Shown here: positions 1 through 6,755 of the stretch, one piece after another | How the letters are laid out: every line of letters begins with the position of its first letter | Numbering within the stretch: position 1 is the stretch's first letter | IMG/VR virus record: IMGVR_UViG_3300018080_000363 | Coordinates: 1-36,482 of that record | Source: a virus | Reading direction: 5' to 3' (one strand) | DNA: 36,482 nt | Position numbers and translations under genes: made by a program | Notes under the pieces: model-generated | The model's database searches: none | Told to the model about the DNA's origin: nothing | Seen by the model: only the letters and a program-made list of their open reading frames with translations

Positions 1-215
1 AATGCTCCAAGTCTGATTACTAGCAGCTTTCTAATTTCTCTTTTATCCATTAGGGCTTCTTCTTCCGGAGTAGTTATATCGAGACAGTCATAACGCACTA
101 ATAATTTACGATAATAATTTTTATTTACTTGCGTAACTCCATTTATGAATTTGAAACCCATAAAATAATTACTAAAATTACTGCCAAGTCTTTCGGGAGC
201 TTTTAGCGTATACAT
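1..215 (-). CDS. Partial unknown protein (N-terminal 71 residues)
   Basis: An open frame starts with ATG at 215-213 and runs off the left edge, so only the N-terminal 71 codons are visible. The start overlaps the stop of the upstream 153-aa gene by one base (TAATG), a classic coupling arrangement, and an AAGAGAG ribosome binding site lies just upstream. The protein begins MYTLKAPERL and contains a segment (FKFINGVTQVNKNYYRKL) of the 'x-F-x-N-G-x-x-x-V' type seen in short phage structural proteins, followed by a charged helix (EEEALMDKREIRKLL). I do not recognise the family. The reading frame is supported by the coupling and the uninterrupted frame; the function is unknown. Confidence 0.65.
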   Translation of the reverse strand, partial: MYTLKAPERLGSNFSNYFMGFKFINGVTQVNKNYYRKLLVRYDCLDITTPEEEALMDKREIRKLLVIRLGA

Positions 216-676
216 TAAATTCTCTCTTTTTTAACTGTTACAACTATATGTAACTTGTTTTCTTCTCGTATACTTACTTCAAGAACTAACCATTGGTTAA
301 CATGGGTTGTTTTAATCGTATTAATAATTGTGCTATTATCGCTTTCTCTATCAAAAGTTATCTTTATGCAGTCATCTCTTGAAGTTTTATAGATTTTTTT
401 TCCAATATCTTCCGCTGTAATTTTTCTAGAAATACGCCTAGTTACCATTTGTCCAGGAACAGATGCTCCCTTCATCATGCAAGCAATCATCGTATCTGAC
501 TGCCAATATTCTCCTACACCACATGATAAAGTAAAAATTTTCTCTTTAAAATGAAGATCTACAGCACAAAGCCCATCATGTCGCCCATGAGTCCAACTTG
601 CTTGATGTCGTCTTACCAAAGAATCCGAACCCACTTCAGATTCGCCATCTATAAAATGTTTTATCCATCCTTGCAT
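215..676 (-). CDS. Unknown 153-aa phage protein, coupled to the HTH/NUMOD3 gene
   Basis: This 153-aa protein starts at ATG 676-674, inside the last codons of the upstream 120-aa gene (16-nt overlap), so it is probably translated by coupling. It ends in a one-base overlap with the next gene. The N-terminal half is rich in Trp, His and Gly (MQGWIKHFIDG, HQASWTHGRHDG, GVGEYWQSD), and the C-terminal half is beta-rich and charged. The pattern of a short 'GW.KHF.DG' opening followed by 'ASW..GR.DG' and 'GEYWQSD' reminds me of small proteins of unknown function in other phages, but I cannot name the family from memory with confidence. No catalytic motif, signal peptide or membrane segment is visible. 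It could be a small virion or accessory protein. Confidence 0.75.
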   Translation of the reverse strand: MQGWIKHFIDGESEVGSDSLVRRHQASWTHGRHDGLCAVDLHFKEKIFTLSCGVGEYWQSDTMIACMMKGASVPGQMVTRRISRKITAEDIGKKIYKTSRDDCIKITFDRESDNSTIINTIKTTHVNQWLVLEVSIREENKLHIVVTVKKERI

Positions 677-1023
677 TGTTTTCTCTCCCTGTAACGTTTC
701 TTTTGTGATTCACTCATTTTACGTCTTGTGCTCAACGAATGTTTTCGACCATACATAGGATGATCTTCTTTCGTAATAAATCTTTTTTTTGCGAATTCAG
801 ATAGAAATTTCTTTCTTTCAGACGAGAGATGCTTGCCACGAGTAACATTACCAATGCAATGCTTTCTTCTTTCAATATTAAATTTAGCTAGCCAATATCT
901 AACAGTAACAGCAGATACATTAAATATTTCGGCTATTTGTCTTACGGTAAGCCCCTGCTCGTGGTACATTCCATTTAGAACGTCTTTATGATGCCAGGGT
1001 CTTTTTAACTTTGACTTTCTCAC
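661..1023 (-). CDS. HTH plus NUMOD3-like DNA-binding protein (homing-endonuclease-like, no nuclease domain)
   Basis: This 120-aa basic protein starts with GTG at 1023-1021, chosen because AAGGTGG lies at good spacing upstream. Residues about 14-50 form a helix-turn-helix (GLTVRQIAEIFNVSAVTVRYW). Residues 60-81 and 86-110 form two copies of a NUMOD3-type module (GKHLSSERKKFLSEFAKK; MYGRKHSLSTRRKMSESQ). NUMOD3 modules are DNA-binding parts of GIY-YIG and HNH homing endonucleases. No GIY-YIG, HNH or other catalytic motif is present, so this is either a remnant, a stand-alone DNA-binding protein, or the targeting half of a split nuclease. It sits behind its own extended -10 promoter and two inverted repeats, unlike the structural genes, which suggests later insertion. 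Confidence 0.8.
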   Translation of the reverse strand: MRKSKLKRPWHHKDVLNGMYHEQGLTVRQIAEIFNVSAVTVRYWLAKFNIERRKHCIGNVTRGKHLSSERKKFLSEFAKKRFITKEDHPMYGRKHSLSTRRKMSESQKKRYRERKQCKDG

Positions 1024-1038
1024 TTTACCACCTTTTTT

Positions 1039-1059
1039 GGAGCCCTTACACCAGGCTCC
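1039..1059 (-). other. GC-rich hairpin just upstream of the HTH/NUMOD3 ribosome binding site
   Basis: A perfect 6-bp inverted repeat (GGAGCC / GGCTCC, loop of 9) lies in the leader of the 120-aa gene. On the coding strand it is followed at once by six A residues and then the AAGGTGG ribosome binding site. No U-run follows it on either strand, so it is not a canonical terminator. It may shape translation initiation or protect the transcript end. Confidence 0.5.
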
Positions 1060-1089
1060 GATGCAATCGTTACTTGTGGTTTTTACCCA

Positions 1090-1098
1090 ATTATAACA
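1090..1098 (-). promoter_or_regulatory. Extended -10 promoter candidate for the HTH/NUMOD3 gene
   Basis: On the minus strand the 85-nt gap between the 174-aa and 120-aa genes holds TGTTATAAT, a perfect extended -10 element (TGnTATAAT). No good -35 box is present at 16-18 nt, which is typical of extended -10 promoters. Transcription would begin near 1083, leaving a leader of about 60 nt that contains the GGAGCC hairpin. It is one of only two gaps in the window where I see a host-type promoter. Confidence 0.5.
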
Positions 1099-1102
1099 AT
1101 TC

Positions 1103-1122
1103 CATACACTAACTGGTGTATG
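1103..1122 (-). other. 7-bp inverted repeat over the stop codon of the 174-aa gene
   Basis: CATACAC / GTGTATG form a perfect 7-bp inverted repeat with a 6-nt loop that overlaps the TAG stop of the 174-aa gene. The bases after it on the coding strand (GAATTGTTATAATT) are only moderately T-rich. It could be a weak terminator or mRNA end-stabiliser for the structural operon, placed directly before the new promoter. The stem is AT-leaning, so a strong terminator is unlikely. Confidence 0.4.
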
Positions 1123-1633
1123 TGTATTCTAGAACTTGGTCAAAAAATCGAGCACCAGCAGTGGATTCGTATTGAGGAACAATAACCTTTACTGCAAATG
1201 TTGCTTCCTCGCCAGATGCAATCGTATTGGCTGTAGCAATATTCATATCCGTTCCAAGTCCAAATGCAGTACCAGAAATACCAGTTGAAGAGTTATGCAC
1301 TACCCAGCCACCAGAAGGACCACCGGCTGTAGTATTAATCCAAAATCCTCCATCAAGACCAGCCGTATCGGGGATGCCATCTGTAGTTGTTGAAGTATCT
1401 CCCCATGCTATAATTTCATTATAATCTGCTGCTGTTCCTGCTGAACCTGTATACCCTGTACCACTATAAGGCTGGATATAAAGACCGCATCCGGTAATAT
1501 CATTTGTTCCATCATGGCTTACAAATAATTCTAAAGCTGTAGAAGCACTACCGTTGCCAATATTACCCCAATCTTTTGGATCGGTCATTGCTGAACCACC
1601 TGCTGTCTCAGACCATGTAATCGAAACTACCAT
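1109..1633 (-). CDS. Small beta-rich virion protein (probable fibre- or decoration-type)
   Basis: This 174-aa protein is rich in Gly, Ser, Thr and Ala, almost devoid of Lys and Arg, with no signal peptide or membrane segment. Its C-terminus (EEATFAVKVIVPQYESTAG then FFDQVLEYTYT) reads like the last strands of an Ig-like beta-sandwich. It follows the fibre genes and has the strongest Shine-Dalgarno site in the window (AGGAGGTGAT at 1641-1650, six to eight bases before ATG), which suggests a high-copy structural protein. The stop is TAG inside an inverted repeat. I do not recognise a named family. A receptor-contacting tail tip, a fibre subunit or a surface decoration protein are all possible. 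Confidence 0.75.
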   Translation of the reverse strand: MVVSITWSETAGGSAMTDPKDWGNIGNGSASTALELFVSHDGTNDITGCGLYIQPYSGTGYTGSAGTAADYNEIIAWGDTSTTTDGIPDTAGLDGGFWINTTAGGPSGGWVVHNSSTGISGTAFGLGTDMNIATANTIASGEEATFAVKVIVPQYESTAGARFFDQVLEYTYTS

Positions 1634-1640
1634 CTATTGA

Positions 1641-1653
1641 ATCACCTCCTTCT
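1641..1653 (-). promoter_or_regulatory. Unusually long Shine-Dalgarno site of the 174-aa gene
   Basis: AGAAGGAGGTGAT matches the complement of the 16S rRNA 3' end almost throughout (known anti-SD core CCTCC within ATCACCTCCTTT). It decides the start at ATG 1633-1631 and predicts strong translation of the small beta-rich protein compared with its neighbours, whose sites match over 4-7 bases. Confidence 0.7.
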
Positions 1654-1677
1654 TTATTTATTTAAATAAAAACTATT

Positions 1678-4584
1678 TTACCACGGAGATAACGGTTCGC
1701 TTCCTAGGCCCGGGAAAGGTGTCGGTTCTGATGTTGGCCTAGAAATAGTTAAATAAGAACTAACTAGACTAGCAGCAACAGCTACAAAAACCGGTTCTTC
1801 AGTTCCTACAACAAACATGTGTCCATTTCTTTCTCCGCCGGTATAAATTTCTGGAACAAATATTTTGTGTTTTTTCTTTGGTGGATATTCATTGCCATAT
1901 TCGTTAACGGCAGCGACATAAACCCAGTATACATTATTGGGGGTTAAATTATCAATATAGTACACGTTAGTATTGCCAATTGCATCTGGAACAGGTGTTG
2001 TATTATGCTTAGTAAAACGTCCGTTTTCACTCTTGCCATAATATATATTATAGGCATAAATAGGCACTGGCATTGGAATTTCTTGGAAAACAGAAGTAGT
2101 TGATTTTTCTTCGAGTCTTACATGTCCCCAGGCAAAAGAATCTTGATCATAAGAAACAAAATCCTCATCTGTAACATCCGCGCTTCCCAATAACCCAATA
2201 TAAACATCAATATCTCCTGCGTTATCACCAGTAAAAGAAACACCACACTTATAGTATCCGTTTCCAAGATCCCAAGTAAATGGCTGAATTGTAAAGTCTG
2301 AAGCTATATAGCTAGTAAAACTATTTCCAGTAGACAAGTCATATCCACATCTAAAACCATTTGATCCTTGTTTAACCCAATACATAAAATAGTTTCTATT
2401 AATTGCTTTAAAATAGCCAGACAAAACATATACTCGCGAGGCCGAAATAGAAGTTCCATATGAATAAATATTATAAGAATCCCAAGTACTTCCACCGCTA
2501 TCATATTCGAAAAACGTATTCATTGTATAAGCTCCAGTTAAATCTGGATATGTATTACGAGTATATAAAGGGCTAGGGAAATAAGTTGCATTAGGGATCC
2601 AAATATTATCGTCTAGTTCTGCTATATTTGGTATCTCGCTGGGCCATTCTATTCTAACAGCGCCCGGGGTATTAAACGATGTTTCCGTAAAAGTAGTATC
2701 TGGCTGGGGGCCATAATATCTAATAACAGGATATGTTCCAAATGCCATATGCTTTTTTACTAAATCTTCAACTTGTTTTTTTGTTAAAGTTCCACCATAA
2801 TCAGATAATAGCGTATAAGGCAGTTTGACTATTACTGATCCCTGCCCTCCATATGGAATGTTTCCTCTTAAATACCATATAGATTCTGGAGAAATTTTTA
2901 AGACATCATCAACGTTCTCGTCTTTAATTCCTCCTCCCTTTTTTCTTACATCTAAAAGGACAACATCATTTGGAGCTACATTCTCTGTAACGGATGCTTC
3001 CGCAATTACAAAATACCTATAAGTTTGCCCCGCTTCTCCAGAAGGAGCTATTACTGTGTATTCGTTCAAAAAAGTTCCAGTTCCACTTCCGGCTTCAGTT
3101 TGTCTTCTGTCTCCGTATTGCATTCCAATAATACCACCGGAATCAACTGAAACATTTAATGCGGCTTGTGACGTATAAGTAATAGAACCGCTACAATTTA
3201 CCAAAAGATAATTGACTGTGGTGGTAGCATTCTCCGTACCAAGAGCCGTAGAACGCGGAACTAGGTATATTGCAGCAAACCCGTTTTCTGGTATGGATGT
3301 ATTTCCCATTGGATTGAGGTCTAAAGAAACATATTCGTAATATTTCTCTTCAAATCTATATGTTACAGTCCCAGTATAATAATCTTTTAATACTAAATCC
3401 AATTGGATAAAACCTTCCTTTTCGCTATAACTTAATATTTCGTCTGTACTCCAGCTAACAGTAGAATTATAAGCGGTACTATCTTTTGTTGAATCTGTAG
3501 TTAAAGCATATATTACTTCTTCGTTTTTATTTTTAATAATAATATCAAACGTATACGATTCAAACAATGCTGGAGTACGAGCTATCTTGATAATGTTTTT
3601 AGCTACAATATCAAACGGCTCACCAGCCGATATCTTGTAGGGTTCAATTGGATTGAATGTTTGGCTGGAAAATTCAGGTATATCATAGATATACTTTATG
3701 CCATCTGACGATGTATAAAGAAATGAGCCGTCAGCTATCCGAAGAAACCAGGGATAGTCTTTATCATCCATAGCAGGTCTTTCTACATAGATTCGCGCAT
3801 TTTCAAGAATTAAAATACTATATGTAGTTGATGTAGGAAAAGTTAGTTTATAATACGTACTTATTTCTTCTACCAAGTATGCCTTTACCCAGGGTTTTAA
3901 TTTTCCTGTATACCAGATATCATCAGCCGTAGCTTCGGTCCAAATTGGTTTATTATTTAATAGAACAGTTTGAGATACCCCATCTTCGTCTATGTATCTA
4001 ATATAATAAACAGTTAATTCTCCAGTCTCTTCGTCGAAACTATTTTCATAATTATTATAAACAGCTACATAATCCACTGTAGTTGTAGCTACACCGGTGG
4101 TTTCGTCGTAAACATAGACTGTCTCAACTTCATAAGTATAACTTCCAACATCATTAAAATTAGAATCCAAAATTGTTATTCTATCTGTGTTGACTGCCGG
4201 AAGCTTATGAACATAATATAAAGCTTCTTGTGGCTTTGAAGGAATTGCCGTAGTAAACTTATCAGTAGGTAAAACATTTCGATATGCAGTAGTATAAACT
4301 ATAGCAGAAAAAGTATCTTCATTATTTTGTAATAAATCTCTGCTATTTTCTGCTAAGCTATCGCTAAAATCATCTACTATCAGATTATTATCTGCATCTA
4401 ATTCTTCTACGGCGGCATAAGCCAATGTTACAGCATCATCCGGTAATATTTTACCAAACCTTATATCTGCTATCGGTTTCTTGACGGCCTGGAAAGTATC
4501 TATATATTTTGTTGGTCTATAGTCTGTGCCATCGCCATAAGTAATTACCGTACTAAATTTATGACCATTTGAATTAAATGACAT
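1678..4584 (-). CDS. Large tail fibre/baseplate-tip protein with carbohydrate-binding-like and FnIII-like segments
   Basis: This 968-aa protein is almost entirely beta-rich, with high Tyr, Thr, Ser and Asp, as in phage fibre and receptor-binding proteins. Residues about 660-830 resemble the jelly-roll/carbohydrate-binding-like module found in many phage tail proteins (VYVLSGYFKA, WDLGNGYYKCGVSFT, WGHVRLEE). Residues about 835-912 resemble a fibronectin type III repeat (YNIYYGKS, IDNLTPNNVYWVYVAAVNEYG). The C-terminus is Pro/Ser-rich. The start at ATG 4584-4582 has GAAGG upstream. It follows the 712-aa fibre-like gene by 17 nt. A receptor-binding or distal baseplate role is inferred from position and composition; domain assignments come from pattern reading only. 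Confidence 0.75.
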   Translation of the reverse strand: MSFNSNGHKFSTVITYGDGTDYRPTKYIDTFQAVKKPIADIRFGKILPDDAVTLAYAAVEELDADNNLIVDDFSDSLAENSRDLLQNNEDTFSAIVYTTAYRNVLPTDKFTTAIPSKPQEALYYVHKLPAVNTDRITILDSNFNDVGSYTYEVETVYVYDETTGVATTTVDYVAVYNNYENSFDEETGELTVYYIRYIDEDGVSQTVLLNNKPIWTEATADDIWYTGKLKPWVKAYLVEEISTYYKLTFPTSTTYSILILENARIYVERPAMDDKDYPWFLRIADGSFLYTSSDGIKYIYDIPEFSSQTFNPIEPYKISAGEPFDIVAKNIIKIARTPALFESYTFDIIIKNKNEEVIYALTTDSTKDSTAYNSTVSWSTDEILSYSEKEGFIQLDLVLKDYYTGTVTYRFEEKYYEYVSLDLNPMGNTSIPENGFAAIYLVPRSTALGTENATTTVNYLLVNCSGSITYTSQAALNVSVDSGGIIGMQYGDRRQTEAGSGTGTFLNEYTVIAPSGEAGQTYRYFVIAEASVTENVAPNDVVLLDVRKKGGGIKDENVDDVLKISPESIWYLRGNIPYGGQGSVIVKLPYTLLSDYGGTLTKKQVEDLVKKHMAFGTYPVIRYYGPQPDTTFTETSFNTPGAVRIEWPSEIPNIAELDDNIWIPNATYFPSPLYTRNTYPDLTGAYTMNTFFEYDSGGSTWDSYNIYSYGTSISASRVYVLSGYFKAINRNYFMYWVKQGSNGFRCGYDLSTGNSFTSYIASDFTIQPFTWDLGNGYYKCGVSFTGDNAGDIDVYIGLLGSADVTDEDFVSYDQDSFAWGHVRLEEKSTTSVFQEIPMPVPIYAYNIYYGKSENGRFTKHNTTPVPDAIGNTNVYYIDNLTPNNVYWVYVAAVNEYGNEYPPKKKHKIFVPEIYTGGERNGHMFVVGTEEPVFVAVAASLVSSYLTISRPTSEPTPFPGLGSEPLSPW

Positions 4585-4601
4585 ATGCCTTCACTATCCT
4601 A

Positions 4602-6740
4602 TTAGTCATTAGTATCGTTTATTTCTACCCATTTTGGATTATGAGAACCACCCTTTTCATACATACATACATACAAAGAATTATTGGCCTCGCCTCCACC
4701 ACTATTTGCGACAACTACTATTTTGCCAATATCTGTCGCAGTTGGAGTTCCAAGACTGGTACTAGCAGTATAAACCGGGAGCTGTACGGCTTTCATTTCA
4801 GAAAAATCTACTACTGCATCTGTTCCTGTTGCCCCTGGTGTCATTCCAGAATGGTCCATTTCTAGCCTAGAATTACTCCCAACAAGATAAATATAAACCC
4901 AATTACTGATATTGCCAGCAGTCAATTTTGCTGTAGTTTCGCCTCCTAAATAAAGATAGCCTCCGACAGCATCAATACCGATACTCCTGCCAGCTGTCAT
5001 TGTAACGTCCCCAGCTGCGTTGGTTGCATATAGATACAAATCATTGCCACGTAATGTAATATCATCACCGGCTTGTATTAGTATGTCCCCCGCTGCATCG
5101 GTTGCATCTATAGTAACATTTTTTCCATCTATATAGGTATCGGCAGCCGCCATAATATTTACATCTGTACCTGAATACATCGTAATATTAGAGTCGTAAC
5201 TCCGATACTCGTTACAATAGATTCTCCTGTCTGTTATAATATTACCATATGTTCCAGTAAATTTTATACCGCTGTGAGGAGATGTAGTATATATTAGCTG
5301 GCACGAAGTAGAGCCCATATAAATTGAATATGAATCCATCGTCGTATTCGCATATGATAACGATGAATGGTCACTTCTGGCTGCGGCAATGAAAAGATCT
5401 CCTAGCATAACATTATCATCTTGTCCGGCATCTACACTCGCTTTATACCCGGCTCGAAGTAAATATTGGGGATGATCGTTTCCAACGATAACAGAAGGAG
5501 CAGTTTTATAATGCTTTACATATTTACTATAAAGATTCGCATCTGTTATAGCCTTAGATGTTAGGTCGGAATGATCAACTGGTCTTGCATATCTAAAACT
5601 ACTATGATCATGTCTATCTAATTTTTGCCGAAGCTCTGCTAACGTTTCTGTAATTGTAGATCCTAAGGTCATTATCCTGTATCGGCTATTACTCGTGGTT
5701 GTAGAATCTACATCTGCAAGAGTGGAGCCATAAACTTTTACGGTATTAGAGTCTACATACTTATATGTTAATCCCTCTACAATTGCACCGCCAGTAACCC
5801 CGTATTCTGTAGATGTTAATGTAGACGGCGTATCATCCCAGAGATAAATATAGCCATCAGGAATAATATCGCCAGACGTCAGATTCCTTGTAAGAGCATA
5901 TGGAAGTGTAGCGGTAAATTCTGCCGGAGCATTTTGCCCTTCTGCTATCCCTTCAGCTAGACCATCTTCGCCTCGCTTGGGAAAATACCTAATGTTCGTA
6001 GGTAAATCAACAACATAAGTATCATCTGATGTATCGTAAGAAACAACACAGTGTCGTCCCGATGCGCCGGTTTCATTGACATCTGGGATAAAATTCATTG
6101 TAGCTTTATCATATGTATCCCAAAACAGTTGTGTTACATAAGTACCAGAGGCAGCATTACATGTGGAATCTGTACGGCTATATGAATATACTCTACCAAA
6201 TTCATCTACGGTATAATCTCCGGCTGCTATAACTAGGATTTGGCTTGCCTTATACGTCTGAAAAACAGACGATCCAATTCCTTCCAGGAAATCTCTTACA
6301 TGTGTTGATCCATCTGTATCGCTATCAACTACAATATCGTGTTCTGGAAAATCTCCACTAGCTGCTCCACCAGTATTATACTTAAGAGCCGGATAAGGTA
6401 AAGTAAATTCATTTACGTTTAATGGAATATCTCCAGCAGATACCGTTACTGTAATACTTTGTCTATCTGAAATTCGATGGGGATTTAGAGCAGATGCCGG
6501 GCCGATTAATCCTGCTATATTAGATATTTGTGCAACACGCCTATCTTCCCTTGAAAGAGCAAACGGTCCAGAGTCTACACTTTGAACCTGATCGCCCCAA
6601 GCATTGCCAACTACTTTCTCTAATACTTGCATTCCAGAATTAGTTTGACTTGCCCAGCTAGTAAATTTTGTATTATCGGGCTGTTCACCTTTAACAAATT
6701 CTACCGGAACAGGAAACGCATCTCTAAATTTATCGGCCAT
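4602..6740 (-). CDS. Tail fibre-like protein with short beta-helical repeats
   Basis: This 712-aa protein begins MADKFRDAFP and has an AGGAGTG ribosome binding site. Residues 1-110 look like an attachment domain. Residues 377-427 hold His-containing motifs typical of phage fibres (HDHSSF, VDHSDL and NDHPQYLL). Residues about 515-605 are short beta-helix-type repeats (IDATDAAGDILIQAGDDITL; YATNAAGDVTMTAGRSIGID). The last roughly 60 residues (VVVANSGGG, LYVCMYEKG) look like a small C-terminal knob. I infer a trimeric fibre or fibre-adaptor. A tetranucleotide tract falls in the codons for the last 28-23 residues. There is no catalytic motif suggesting a depolymerase, though one cannot be excluded. 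Confidence 0.75.
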   Translation of the reverse strand: MADKFRDAFPVPVEFVKGEQPDNTKFTSWASQTNSGMQVLEKVVGNAWGDQVQSVDSGPFALSREDRRVAQISNIAGLIGPASALNPHRISDRQSITVTVSAGDIPLNVNEFTLPYPALKYNTGGAASGDFPEHDIVVDSDTDGSTHVRDFLEGIGSSVFQTYKASQILVIAAGDYTVDEFGRVYSYSRTDSTCNAASGTYVTQLFWDTYDKATMNFIPDVNETGASGRHCVVSYDTSDDTYVVDLPTNIRYFPKRGEDGLAEGIAEGQNAPAEFTATLPYALTRNLTSGDIIPDGYIYLWDDTPSTLTSTEYGVTGGAIVEGLTYKYVDSNTVKVYGSTLADVDSTTTSNSRYRIMTLGSTITETLAELRQKLDRHDHSSFRYARPVDHSDLTSKAITDANLYSKYVKHYKTAPSVIVGNDHPQYLLRAGYKASVDAGQDDNVMLGDLFIAAARSDHSSLSYANTTMDSYSIYMGSTSCQLIYTTSPHSGIKFTGTYGNIITDRRIYCNEYRSYDSNITMYSGTDVNIMAAADTYIDGKNVTIDATDAAGDILIQAGDDITLRGNDLYLYATNAAGDVTMTAGRSIGIDAVGGYLYLGGETTAKLTAGNISNWVYIYLVGSNSRLEMDHSGMTPGATGTDAVVDFSEMKAVQLPVYTASTSLGTPTATDIGKIVVVANSGGGEANNSLYVCMYEKGGSHNPKWVEINDTND

Positions 6741-6755
6741 ATATTTTCACTCCTA

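Noticed and set aside
661-1023. Active homing endonuclease
   Set aside because: Only HTH and NUMOD3-like modules are present; no GIY-YIG, HNH or LAGLIDADG residues are seen in this protein or in the coupled 153-aa product.
1039-1059. Intrinsic terminator
   Set aside because: The GC stem is followed by A residues on the coding strand and not by T residues on either strand side in the 3' direction, so it lacks the U-tract.
1657-1670. 14-bp AT-only palindrome (TTTATTTAAATAAA) in the gap before the 174-aa gene
   Set aside because: Pure A/T palindromes are common in AT-rich spacers. It does not match a T4-type late promoter (TATAAATA) exactly, and there is no second copy in another gap to support a signal.
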